Part shown: positions 26,201 to 33,943 of the stretch, in pieces
Layout: the number at the start of each line of letters is the position of its first letter
Position numbering within the stretch: the stretch's first letter is position 1
Source: CAYPEL01 sp036479985
GTDB lineage: Bacteria > Pseudomonadota > Gammaproteobacteria > DSM-19610
Direction of reading: 5' to 3'
NCBI GenBank assembly: GCA_965224815.1
Contig: CBDDAF010000003.1
Coordinates: 620,001 to 684,000 of the forward strand
Length of the DNA stretch: 64,000 nt
The notes under the pieces: generated by a model
Database searches by the model: none
Seen by the model: the letters and a program-made list of their open reading frames with translations, nothing else
What the model was told of the DNA's origin: nothing
Made by a program: the position numbers and the translations under genes

Positions 26201-29200
26201 AACCAGTTTGGAATAACAGGGATTTATAATTCCACAACTGGCGTTCTTACACTTACGGGTACAACGTCAATTGCAAATTACGAGGCCGCATTACGCACAA
26301 TCAAGTTCAGAAACTCATCAGATTCACCCGACATTGCAACGCGAACAATTAGTTTTGTAGTCGATGATGGCACTAACACCAGCATACCAGTGATGCGTGA
26401 TATCGTTATTAACCCACGAAATGATGCCCCTCAGATCACTGCCCCCTTGTTTGAAACAACACCCCAGAATACGGGGCTAGTATTTTCTGGTGCCAATGGT
26501 AATGCCGTTAGCGTTTCTGACCCGGATCTGGGTAACGTAGAAATTACCTTAACGGTTACTAATGGCACACTGAGTCTAAATGGCATGGCAAATCTAGCCT
26601 TCACCTCAGGTAGTGGCATCACAGATACAACCATGACGTTCAGCGGAAACGAAATCGATATTAATAATGCACTGAACGGCTTGATATTCAACCCAGCTAG
26701 TGGATTCTCTGGCTCAGAAACGTTGCAAATAATTGTTGATGACCAGGGTAATACCGGGTCGGGTATTCCGATTGTGGATTCAACGAGTATCCTTATTACT
26801 GTTGGTGAAACAGTCCCTGTTGCAACTGATGATCCTGGTGACTTTAATTCTGACATATCCGCATTGAATCCAGTGGGTAACTGGCGGCTAGGAGAAGCAA
26901 ACGGTACTACCGTAGTAGACAATGGTAGCGCAGGCGCAAATGGTACTTTCAACGGTCCAGCGCTGGGGCAACCTGGCGCTCTTAATGGAGATAGTGATTC
27001 AGCCGTTTATTTTGATGGTGTGGATGATTATATTGAAATCACACACTCTAACGATTTCCTACTTGATAATGGAACATTCCAGTTCTGGTTTAACGCCGAC
27101 ACTATTGGCGTCCAACAGGCTCTTTTATCAAAAGATCACATTAATTTTGGTACTGGTGGTCATGTCACCATCTGGATGACCGACAGTGGAACAATTCAGG
27201 TGCGCTTACAGAGTACAACTACAGATATTTTTATTGAATCAAGCAACCCTGCAACTGCTGGGCAGTGGCATCATGTCGCTTTTTCATTCGGCAGCAACGG
27301 AATGGAGTTATACGTTGATGGAACTTTAGCTGATGTCAATGGTTATACTGGCGGTTTAGCAACAACTTCAGGCGGCTCAGGAAATATCGAGTCTATTGTG
27401 TTGGGAGCCAGCAAACATTTCAGCTCACCAGGAACCACGGATAATTTAACCCGGTTTTTTCAAGGTTCAATCGATGAAGTTTCTATAACTGGTAACCAGC
27501 TGGATGCTGAACAGATTCAGAATATATTTACTGCTGGGCTACAGAACTACACCATTGCAGAAAACACCTCACTGAACGTTGCTACATCCGAAGGCGTATT
27601 AATTAATGACGCTGATGCAGATGGTGATTTGCTCACAGCCATACTCGTAAATGGCCCTTCGTTCGCCTCCTCATTTACATTAAATTCAGACGGATCTTTT
27701 GATTACACTCCAAATGCCGGATTCGATGGCACGGACAGTTTTACTTACCAGGCTAGCGATGGTAGCAATAATTCTAATCTTGCCACGGTTACGATTACCG
27801 TGACTGGTGTAAACAATGCACCGGTAACTTCGCCGGTTACCCTGACCAGCATCGCCGAGGATAGCGGGCCACGGATTATCACACAGACTGAACTACTCTC
27901 GAATGCCAGCGATCCTGATAGTCCATCGCTTATTGCCACAGGCCTAAGCATCATCACCGGAAATGGATCGCTCGCTGACAATGGTGATGGTACCTGGACT
28001 TATTCATCAGATTTGAACGACAATACAAATGTCAGTTTCAGTTACACCATTACCGATAGTGTAGCCACCATCACAGGTTCCGCTTCACTCGATATCACGC
28101 CGATTAATGATCTCCCTGTTATCACCTCGAACGGCGGCGGTAATGCCGCGACAGTAACTCTCGTTGAAAACACTACTGCCGTCACTGATGTCGATGCCAC
28201 TGATGCTGATCTAGATACCCTCAACTACTCCATCAGTGGTGGCGCCGATGCCACCTTGTTTAATATTGACAGCTCTACCGGCTTACTAACATTCATTACC
28301 GCACCAGATTTTGAAATCCCCAGCGACTTCGATGCCAACAACGTCTATGAAGTCAGTGTGCAGGTCAGTGATGGCAGCAGCGTCGATACTCAGGCGATTA
28401 GTGTCACCGTTACCGATGTGACCGGCACCCTGATAGTCACGACAAACTCCGATACAGCAGATGGCAATACAGCCTCCATTGAGTCATTGATTACTGACAA
28501 GGGGGCAGATGGAGAAATCTCCTTACGCGAAGCCATTCTTGCTGCCAACAACACGGTTAATGGTGCCGCACCTGATGAGATACGTTTTAACATCGGTAGT
28601 GGTTTACAAACGATCACGCCAACCTCTGAGCTGCCCTTCTTAACTGATGCTGTCATCCTTGATGCTACCAGCCAACCGGGTTACAGCGGCACACCGCTCA
28701 TCCAGCTGGATGGAAGTAATGCCGCAGTTTCAACAGCAGGCCTGAATCTGTTGACTGACAACAGTACGATTCGTGGATTTATTGTCCACAGCTTCGCAGA
28801 TGAAGGCATTGAAATCGGTGGCTGGAGCAGCTTTGGTGGTGGTGACAATAATTTAATCGAGAATAACTGGGTTGGAATTGATGCAACAGGAGTTGCCCGT
28901 CCTAATGCAGACACAGGCATATTGATCACTGTTGCTGCCAGCAATAATATTATTCGAAACAACATCGTCTCTGGTAATAATACTGTCGGCATCGAGATTC
29001 GCAGTCCTGGCTCTGATAATAACATTGTTGAAGGCAACCTTATTGGTGTGTCGGTTGATGGCAGTACTGCTGTAGGAAATTTATTAAGTGGAATTACCAT
29101 CTCAGGTGGGGCCAGCAACAATCGCATCGGTACGAATGCAGACGGTGTAAATGATATTGCTGAACGCAATATCATATCCGGTAATCTCGATGGTATCTTT

Positions 29201-30727
29201 ATCATAGGTACTGACACAACGAACAACCTGATACAAGGAAACTATATTGGTACGGATATATCCGGACTATTTAGTATTGGCAACCGGGATGATGGCATTG
29301 ATATTCGTTCGAGCAATAATAAGATTGGTGGTACAACTGCAGCAGCAGGCAACCTTATATCAGGAAATAACGAAGACGGCATCTTGTTACGTAGCACAAA
29401 TGCAACTGGCAATATTATTCAGGGAAATACCATTGGCACTGACATCTCATCAGCTAGCAGTCTGAGTAACCATGATGGTATTCAGATTGACATGGGCGCT
29501 AATAATAACCTGATCGGTGGAACGAATGCAGGAGCTGGAAACCAGATCGCCTTTAACAATCAAAATGGTATTTATGTTGCAAATAGCGCAGGTGTTCAAA
29601 ACGCTATTTTGGGTAATTCAATAAACGGAAATGCCGGGCTGGGGATCGATCTTGGAGGTGATGGTGTCACCGCCAATGATGTGGGTGATATTGATAGCGG
29701 GCCGAACAACAATCAAAACTATCCGGTACTTGCGAACGCTTTGATTAATGCGGATGGCTCACTGAGCCTGACAGGTACACTCAACAGTACGGCCAATACC
29801 ACATTCAGAATCGAATTTTTTACAGGCGCTAATCAAGACGCGACAGGAAATGGTGAAGGTCAGACCTATATTGGTTCAATATCTGTGACCACAGATCCAT
29901 CAGGTAATGCACAATTCAGTACCGTAGTTACATCCGCTGCTGCTTCCACTAGCTTTATTACAGCAACGGCAACCGTGCAGCTAGCGAGTGGTGTTTACGG
30001 AAATACCTCCGAGTTTGCGGACAATGTTATCGCTAACACCCTGGTCATTCCTGATCCGATAGATCCACCCAGTGACCCGGAACCCACGCCAGATCCAGAA
30101 GAAGAACCGGCTGTTACTGACGACCCTGATCCAGGTGTTGAAAGCACACCTGACCCTGAACTAGATTTGGACCCGATTACCGATCCACGGGTACAGCAAC
30201 GGCCTACGCCGACAACCCATCAACCGGTTAACCCCGAAAGAACTATTTATCAGTATTTTGAGGACATTGCCGAAACTATAACTGAAATCCCGGCCGATGT
30301 GCTGGAAACGGTCATTAACAGGATTGATATTCCGAAAACCATGCTGCCGCTACAATCAAATATTGTACTCTGGAATGCTATCGATTCTATGCTCGATGAG
30401 CTCGATGATTCGTTTTCCAACACAGAATCGGGGGAACTCATCATAGCCAACGCTATCCGGGGTACCACCTGGACTTTGTCGGCTGGTTTTGTCGCCTGGA
30501 TATTACGCGGTGGTTCACTGATCGCGGCAGCCATGTCATCAATTCCAATCTGGAAAGGACTGGACCCTTTACCGGTTATTGCCATGTCTCGTAAAGAACG
30601 TGAAAAACGTGAAAAAGACAAACACGTTGATCAACAAGAGGAGGACGAGCTCCAGAAGGAAATTGGTGAATTGATCGATGGTGCCCGGTTGGAAGAGTCG
30701 TCAAATTCCAGGGATAACCGCCGATGA
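20291..30727 (+). CDS. Giant LEPR-XLL / DUF4347 multi-repeat surface-type protein
   Basis: 3478 residues. An in-frame stop lies at 20273-20275, so the start must be TTG 20291 or GTG 20297; there is no ATG. Order: LEPR-XLL motif (LEPRILFSA, about residues 20-28); DUF4347 (about 72-240, HIISHGSDG and LLFYGCDLA); RTX-type Ca-binding repeats (257-352); PKD-like domain; seven FG-GAP repeats (530-867); seven more (1057-1384); a series of cadherin-like/VCBS Ig folds (1390-2190, again 2415-2710); LamG-like lectin fold (2194-2410); CSLREA motif (ISLREAILAANN, about 2745); right-handed beta-helix (2817-3117); Pro/Asp-rich linker (3254-3317). It ends with a hydrophobic segment near 3396-3419 and a charged, Lys/Arg/Glu-rich tail. 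No Sec signal peptide is present. Probably an exported adhesin held in the inner membrane by its C-terminus. Confidence 0.9.
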   Translation: MSVKCKKTDNQNTQPVIEELEPRILFSAGLEGIVFDSLSPDRDSLALYQNKDEITLQSTSSMGVEAVVSSRHELVFIDTNTPDYQVLVDDLLANNGKDRTINLALLDSSKNGIQQISDALANYDGLDAVHIISHGSDGTIQLGNSQLDLDSLISNTAAISSWGNAFSIDGDLLFYGCDLAATKNGQSLINSVAKLTGTDVAASEDLTGNSSQGGDWELEYQQGQLESGVIFSQGLQQQWQGTLGNWLDETGTPIGGPSNGNDIYVGDNNSNTGINGSNGNDTIYGAGGNDNLGSGNGDDVIIGGDGDDIITGQGGTNVLDGGAGNDQISGGSGSDVIIGGGGNDILNGGSDSDFFYFTGAQDGDIYTVNGNSGVSDTIDLTEFGSGNITYNAGSITVDLGGGQSFTINYSNIDIFIDADSGGNHVPQANAGTDQFIAAGSLVTLDASASSDLDPDTLTYRWVQIQGPWVGVHNSTAQSPSFTAPATPTNLKFAVIVSDGSVQNIDTVNIIVSSSPPPVNQAPTITKQAQFTDSGQSLGNSNSLSIATGDVDGDGDLDMVIANYALQANKIWLNDGSGNYTDSGQALGNSNSDAIVLGDIDGDGDLDIVVANFSNLPNKVYTNDGNGTFTDSGQTLGNSDSTTVALGDIDGDGDLDMVVGNFNNQSDKVFVNNGSGIFTDSGQALGSLSTRSIALGDVDGDGDLDIVAGNQNSGSKVFINNGSGVFTDNGQTLGASITYAVALGDIDGDGDLDLVEANLSGQANKVYTNDGSGIFTDSGQLLGSGESSSLALGDIDGDGDLDLVIGNFSDEANKVYSNDGNGAFTDSGQLLGSSTTRAINLADVDSDGDLDVIAGNDLGQANKLYFNDSVITTFSPLALTEGDPAQTITSIGIIGDVDSGNFDGGYFFVSYSSLGDSGDQLSINNQGPGVGQIGFDGSNVSYEGINIGILNTLLKGANGSSLFVHLNTNATSVAVTALLNNITFQNTSNTPAANRTLLIQVNDGDGGNSIPVTQVISITAQNDAPIAVDDSYTIDENTTLTINPGGFISNTVTTGAIGANSVFSIDVDGDGDIDLLSASQTDDSITWYENDGSQNFTAHTIASDADGALGVHAVDLDGDGDIDVLSASKTDNRVVWYENDGSQNFTAHTIDSNVIGAQSVHAADVDGDGDIDVFSASFVDDRIAWYENDGNENFTTHTIATDADGANIVFPIDVDGDGDIDVLSSSWSNNRIAWHENDGSGNFTTRVITTNTLSAEGVHAADMDGDGDIDIVSTSFSDNKVAWYENDGNENFTSHTIATDAIGANSVYAIDVDGDGDTDVLSASYDDRVVWYENDGSQNFTTRTIAIDADGAEFVHANDIDGDGDIDVLSASVNDNKIAWYDNPGRSVLANDTDADGDLLIASLATSPSNGSLTFNADGSFTYTPNANFSGTDSFSYDVSDGNGGTDTATVNITITQVNTAPTTTPVTLTAIAEDSGSRVITQAELLTNANDIDGDSLTATGLTLAIGVGSLTDNGDSTWTYTPALNDDTSVSFSYLIFDGLVNTAGSATLDITPVNDDPFNAGSLPAFLTGSEDISFNVNLSSIDLSDADAALNALTLTLTTSTGGNLTATPVTGITIGGSGTGVVTLTGNLTDLNNYLDSIGNVTYLHGIANTNGFPADTLKIDITDNGNTGAGGGGTITLGTRNINILSVNDAPITDNVSASGNEDDTSIAITLTGSDVDGSVNKFRIGSLPANGTLYLDAGMTTVVSLGSENNATGEALTLYFVPDASWAGTTTFQFAARDNGGILDTTSATATITVTLLNDAPTVNATASDTGTEDTDLVYTHAQLLSLVSGTDVDDLDAVLTIAITNVNNGDLVMTGGTGGLGTIFTFAPTPNSNSNLTFDYQVSDDNIPTPAASAIGTATVTINAVNDAPVVTTSLTPLNYAEQTRINIDSALTLSDIDDSQINGATISIISGLAPSEDTLNFVNQFGITGIYNSTTGVLTLTGTTSIANYEAALRTIKFRNSSDSPDIATRTISFVVDDGTNTSIPVMRDIVINPRNDAPQITAPLFETTPQNTGLVFSGANGNAVSVSDPDLGNVEITLTVTNGTLSLNGMANLAFTSGSGITDTTMTFSGNEIDINNALNGLIFNPASGFSGSETLQIIVDDQGNTGSGIPIVDSTSILITVGETVPVATDDPGDFNSDISALNPVGNWRLGEANGTTVVDNGSAGANGTFNGPALGQPGALNGDSDSAVYFDGVDDYIEITHSNDFLLDNGTFQFWFNADTIGVQQALLSKDHINFGTGGHVTIWMTDSGTIQVRLQSTTTDIFIESSNPATAGQWHHVAFSFGSNGMELYVDGTLADVNGYTGGLATTSGGSGNIESIVLGASKHFSSPGTTDNLTRFFQGSIDEVSITGNQLDAEQIQNIFTAGLQNYTIAENTSLNVATSEGVLINDADADGDLLTAILVNGPSFASSFTLNSDGSFDYTPNAGFDGTDSFTYQASDGSNNSNLATVTITVTGVNNAPVTSPVTLTSIAEDSGPRIITQTELLSNASDPDSPSLIATGLSIITGNGSLADNGDGTWTYSSDLNDNTNVSFSYTITDSVATITGSASLDITPINDLPVITSNGGGNAATVTLVENTTAVTDVDATDADLDTLNYSISGGADATLFNIDSSTGLLTFITAPDFEIPSDFDANNVYEVSVQVSDGSSVDTQAISVTVTDVTGTLIVTTNSDTADGNTASIESLITDKGADGEISLREAILAANNTVNGAAPDEIRFNIGSGLQTITPTSELPFLTDAVILDATSQPGYSGTPLIQLDGSNAAVSTAGLNLLTDNSTIRGFIVHSFADEGIEIGGWSSFGGGDNNLIENNWVGIDATGVARPNADTGILITVAASNNIIRNNIVSGNNTVGIEIRSPGSDNNIVEGNLIGVSVDGSTAVGNLLSGITISGGASNNRIGTNADGVNDIAERNIISGNLDGIFIIGTDTTNNLIQGNYIGTDISGLFSIGNRDDGIDIRSSNNKIGGTTAAAGNLISGNNEDGILLRSTNATGNIIQGNTIGTDISSASSLSNHDGIQIDMGANNNLIGGTNAGAGNQIAFNNQNGIYVANSAGVQNAILGNSINGNAGLGIDLGGDGVTANDVGDIDSGPNNNQNYPVLANALINADGSLSLTGTLNSTANTTFRIEFFTGANQDATGNGEGQTYIGSISVTTDPSGNAQFSTVVTSAAASTSFITATATVQLASGVYGNTSEFADNVIANTLVIPDPIDPPSDPEPTPDPEEEPAVTDDPDPGVESTPDPELDLDPITDPRVQQRPTPTTHQPVNPERTIYQYFEDIAETITEIPADVLETVINRIDIPKTMLPLQSNIVLWNAIDSMLDELDDSFSNTESGELIIANAIRGTTWTLSAGFVAWILRGGSLIAAAMSSIPIWKGLDPLPVIAMSRKEREKREKDKHVDQQEEDELQKEIGELIDGARLEESSNSRDNRR
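21060..21345 (+). repeat. RTX-type nonapeptide repeat block in giant gene
   Basis: Encodes tandem GGxGxDxux-like units (GGDGDDIITG, GGAGNDQISG, GGGGNDILNG) that bind calcium and fold outside the cell. They sit near the N-terminus, whereas RTX blocks of type I secreted proteins usually precede the C-terminal secretion signal. Confidence 0.85.
21880..22890 (+). repeat. FG-GAP repeat block 1 (seven units)
   Basis: Seven tandem units of about 45-48 codons, each with D[VI]DGDGDLD (the last reads DVDSDGDLD), an asparagine-rich strand and FTDSGQ-LG. Seven blades would close one beta-propeller, calcium-bound through the DxDGDxD loops. DNA similarity between units is high enough for recombination to change copy number. 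Confidence 0.88.
23460..24440 (+). repeat. FG-GAP repeat block 2 (seven units)
   Basis: Seven units of about 49 codons with D[VLMI]DGDGD[IT]D, SAS and WYENDGSQNFT. This is a different sub-family from block 1, so it did not arise by copying block 1. It again has the seven blades expected for a complete propeller. Confidence 0.88.
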
Positions 30728-33700
30728 AAATTTCACCTGCATTCCGAATCAGTATTGGACTGGTGTTGCTGACATTAAGCATACTGATGATGGCTGATCT
30801 TGCTGGTTTGGCACCTGATCATAATCGGGAAATACTCGACAAACGCAAAAAAGTGAGTGAATCACTGGCTATTGAGTTCTCACTTGCCGCACAGGAAAGT
30901 CATTTTGATTTAATCGCCAAGACATTAAAAGCGATGGTGAATCGAAATGAAGATATTGTGAGTGCAGGATTACGGCGTGTAAATGGTAAGCTCATTGCAC
31001 AGGCAGGAAATCACGCCGAACAATGGAACTATTTTGAAGAGAAAAACTCGTCAACTACCCATGTCGCAGTACCAATCTTCCAGGGCGAACAAAAATGGGG
31101 CAGTGTTGAGATACAGTTCACACCACTGACTAACACCCATTTTTTAGGCATTTCCTTCTCTCCAGCGGCAAAACTATTATTGTTTGTCGCCTTCTTCGGG
31201 TTTGCCGGTTATGCCTTCCTGATGCACCGCACACTGCGGTATCTTGACCCATCTTCAATTGTACCTGGCCGCGTTCAATTCGCACTGAATGCATTACGTT
31301 CAGGCGTAGTATTGATAGATGAACAGAAAAATATTGTTCTGGCCAACTCATCTTTCAGTAAAGCAGTTATATCGACGCCAGAATCCTTGCTCGGTAGAAC
31401 ACTCGATGAGTTTGCGTGGCGGGACTCCAATACTGGCCGAAAACTAACGACCTTCCCATGGAATGAAACAGTAAAGCAAGGTAAGGCTTCCACAGACACA
31501 AGAATTCGTTTCAATCCTGCCGGAAAATCTTTTCAAACTTATATAGTCAACTGCACACCAATCCTTGATGCCAATCAAAAATGCCGTGGTGCATTGATCA
31601 GCTTTGAGGATATTAGCAGTATCCAGAAAACTAATGAAAAACTTCGCAACACTCTTGGTGATCTTGAAGAAAGCCGGAACAGAATCGAGGAGCAAAACAA
31701 GAAACTCACCATCCTGGCATCGCGCGACTCCCTGACAGGCTGCATGAACAGACGCTACTTCTTTGAACAATTTGACAAAATATTCCTGGCAACACAGGAA
31801 CAGGGTCAGACACTTGCCTGCATCATGACTGACATCGACCACTTCAAAAATATTAATGACAGCCACGGTCATTTGTTCGGTGATCAGGTAATCAAGTTTG
31901 TTGCTGAAATTCTCGATTCGGAATCACGCTCAGTGGATCTTATATGCCGTTATGGTGGCGAAGAATTCTGCGTCCTGATGCCTGATATCTGTCTTGAGGA
32001 AGCCAGAGGTATCGCCAAACGACTGAGGTTCTCAATTGAAAAACTGGCAAGTAAACGGCTCGACAAGGATGTGTGCGTAACCGCAAGTTTCGGGATATCC
32101 GTCAGTACAGCAGACACTGAAAATCCATTACAATTAGTTGGTCAAGCCGATACCGCTCTGTATTCGGCTAAACAGCAAGGCCGGAACCAGGTTATCACCT
32201 GGTCACAAGAGCTTGATAAAGCCTCTGAGAGACGTGAAAAGAAGCCTGCAAAAGAGGCGGTCACTGAAACTGTAAAAACCGGTGATTTTATCGCTCATGG
32301 TGACTCTGATGATGGCGATAAAGCTATAAAACCTCACGACCAGCATATTTCACAACTACAGCATCGAATCTATGAGCTGGAAACTGAGGTAGATCAACAA
32401 TCAAGGGAGTTACTGCTTAAAACTGCTTATGATACCTTGACTGGCCTGCCTAACCGGGTGTTGTTTCAGGATCGGATGAACCAGGCTATCGCCCGCGCTA
32501 AACGTGAAGAACACATCGTTGCAGTTATCTCTCTGGACATAGAAGCCTTTAAGCAAGTACACGACACTCTTGGCAACCACATAGCAGACGAACTGATTCG
32601 GAAAGTAAGCGGCCACCTGACTGATATATTCCGTAATACGGACACTATCGCCCTGCTCGACCAGAGCAATAGCAGAACAGCCGTTTCACGTATTAACGTA
32701 GACGAGTTTGGTATCCTGATTACCGACCTTGAGTCTGTCGAGCCTATTACCTGGGTGATCAAACGTATATTTGATATTCTTGCCAAACGTGCAGAAATCG
32801 ACAAAAATGAAATCAGCCTTAATAGCCATATTGGAATCAGCCTGTTTCCAAATGATGGCACTAACGCTGAAGCTCTGATCAAGAATGCTTCTGCGGCACG
32901 TTATCATGCCTCTAAACAACCTACTGGAAGTAAACATCAATTTTATTCATCTGAACTCAACACCTCTTCAACCTATCAGCTTAAACTGGAAAGTGAATTA
33001 AGCCATGCCATGAAAAATGACATGCTGATGCTCTATTACCAACCTAAAGTCAATATTAATAGCGGTAAAATTATTGGCGCTGAAGCACTATTGCGTTGGA
33101 ATCATCCGTCACGTGGCATGGTTTCACCCGCCGATTTTATCCCGGTGGCAGAGCGTAGCGGTTTGATTAATGAACTGGGTGACCAGGTATTACGTAAGGC
33201 CTGTGAACAAGCAAAGAAATGGACATCAAGCATTTCTCCTGATTTTTGTATCTCTGTCAATCTGTCATCTATTCAGCTAAGACAGAAAGATCTCTATAAA
33301 AGAATACTGAAAGTTCTTGAAGCAACAGAAATATTACCGAGTCAACTGGAAATGGAGATTACCGAGAGTTCGGCCATGAACAACCTAGATGCATCGCTTG
33401 ACAATGTCCACCAACTGCAGGCGGCAGGCATCCGTGTTTCTCTAGATGATTTTGGTACCGGTTTTTCATCGCTCAGTCAGTTGTGCTTATTACCTGTAGA
33501 CACTCTGAAAATTGATCGTAGTTTTATTGCCGAGCTTGCCGTGGATAGTGATAACTTGTCTATTGTCGCTGCGATTATTGCCATGGCGCATAAACTGGGC
33601 ATGAACGTGCTTGCAGAAGGTGTGGAAACCGTTCCTCAACTTGAGTTATTACGTAAGTTAAAATGCGATGAAATCCAGGGTTACCTGTTCAGCATGCCAG

Positions 33701-33807
33701 TGCCCGCTGAGGAATTTGAGCTCCTTCTGTCGAAACCCAACAGCAATCCACTTAAGCAAATAGAAAATAGTCCTGGCTTATCCAGGGAAACCCTGGTTAA
33801 TTCGTGA
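30724..33807 (+). CDS. Membrane-bound PAS-GGDEF-GGDEF(degenerate)-EAL protein
   Basis: 1027 residues. Two transmembrane segments (about 7-24 and 149-168) enclose a ~125-residue periplasmic domain. Then come a PAS domain (185-300), a first GGDEF with intact GGEEF (about residue 411) and an RxxD inhibitory site (RSVD) five residues before it, and a second GGDEF where the motif is NVDEF (about 657, probably inactive). The EAL domain (about 745-1000) keeps EALLRW, VNLSS, EITES, DDFGTGFSS, KIDRSF, AEGVET and QGY, so phosphodiesterase activity is plausible. It makes or breaks c-di-GMP. The ATG overlaps the stop of the giant gene (ATGA), showing translational coupling. The layout recalls LapD-type control of adhesins, but its domains look catalytic. 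Confidence 0.9.
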   Translation: MKISPAFRISIGLVLLTLSILMMADLAGLAPDHNREILDKRKKVSESLAIEFSLAAQESHFDLIAKTLKAMVNRNEDIVSAGLRRVNGKLIAQAGNHAEQWNYFEEKNSSTTHVAVPIFQGEQKWGSVEIQFTPLTNTHFLGISFSPAAKLLLFVAFFGFAGYAFLMHRTLRYLDPSSIVPGRVQFALNALRSGVVLIDEQKNIVLANSSFSKAVISTPESLLGRTLDEFAWRDSNTGRKLTTFPWNETVKQGKASTDTRIRFNPAGKSFQTYIVNCTPILDANQKCRGALISFEDISSIQKTNEKLRNTLGDLEESRNRIEEQNKKLTILASRDSLTGCMNRRYFFEQFDKIFLATQEQGQTLACIMTDIDHFKNINDSHGHLFGDQVIKFVAEILDSESRSVDLICRYGGEEFCVLMPDICLEEARGIAKRLRFSIEKLASKRLDKDVCVTASFGISVSTADTENPLQLVGQADTALYSAKQQGRNQVITWSQELDKASERREKKPAKEAVTETVKTGDFIAHGDSDDGDKAIKPHDQHISQLQHRIYELETEVDQQSRELLLKTAYDTLTGLPNRVLFQDRMNQAIARAKREEHIVAVISLDIEAFKQVHDTLGNHIADELIRKVSGHLTDIFRNTDTIALLDQSNSRTAVSRINVDEFGILITDLESVEPITWVIKRIFDILAKRAEIDKNEISLNSHIGISLFPNDGTNAEALIKNASAARYHASKQPTGSKHQFYSSELNTSSTYQLKLESELSHAMKNDMLMLYYQPKVNINSGKIIGAEALLRWNHPSRGMVSPADFIPVAERSGLINELGDQVLRKACEQAKKWTSSISPDFCISVNLSSIQLRQKDLYKRILKVLEATEILPSQLEMEITESSAMNNLDASLDNVHQLQAAGIRVSLDDFGTGFSSLSQLCLLPVDTLKIDRSFIAELAVDSDNLSIVAAIIAMAHKLGMNVLAEGVETVPQLELLRKLKCDEIQGYLFSMPVPAEEFELLLSKPNSNPLKQIENSPGLSRETLVNS

Positions 33808-33819
33808 ATCGTGCAAATG

Positions 33820-33885
33820 CTGCGGGAGCGGTTTAGCCGCGATGAACGCCGTGCACCATCGCAGCTAAAGCTGCTGCGCCTACAG
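33820..33885. repeat. REP-like palindrome, copy 3 (family A, degenerate)
   Basis: Imperfect copy: CTGCGGGAGCGGTTTAGCCGCG with a right arm GCAGCTAAAGCTGCTGCGCCTACAG. It has more substitutions than the other seven copies. It lies between the convergent GGDEF-EAL and moeB genes and may aid termination. Confidence 0.8.
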
Positions 33886-33943
33886 TTTCTCGCTTATTAT
33901 TCAGAGATTCCCTAAATCAATTGTAGCCGAGGCATAATAAAGC

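Noticed and set aside
23620..29226. Long open frames antisense to the giant gene (for example 23620-24165 and 28681-29226 on the minus strand)
   Set aside because: They mirror repetitive sense codons (GAT/GGT-rich repeats lack antisense stops). Their products are low-complexity Ser/Pro strings with no family likeness or ribosome sites.
13203..30727. A conventional type I secretion system for an RTX protein
   Set aside because: No HlyB-type ABC ATPase and no TolC gene are present, the RTX block is near the N-terminus, and the C-terminus looks like a membrane anchor rather than a secretion signal.
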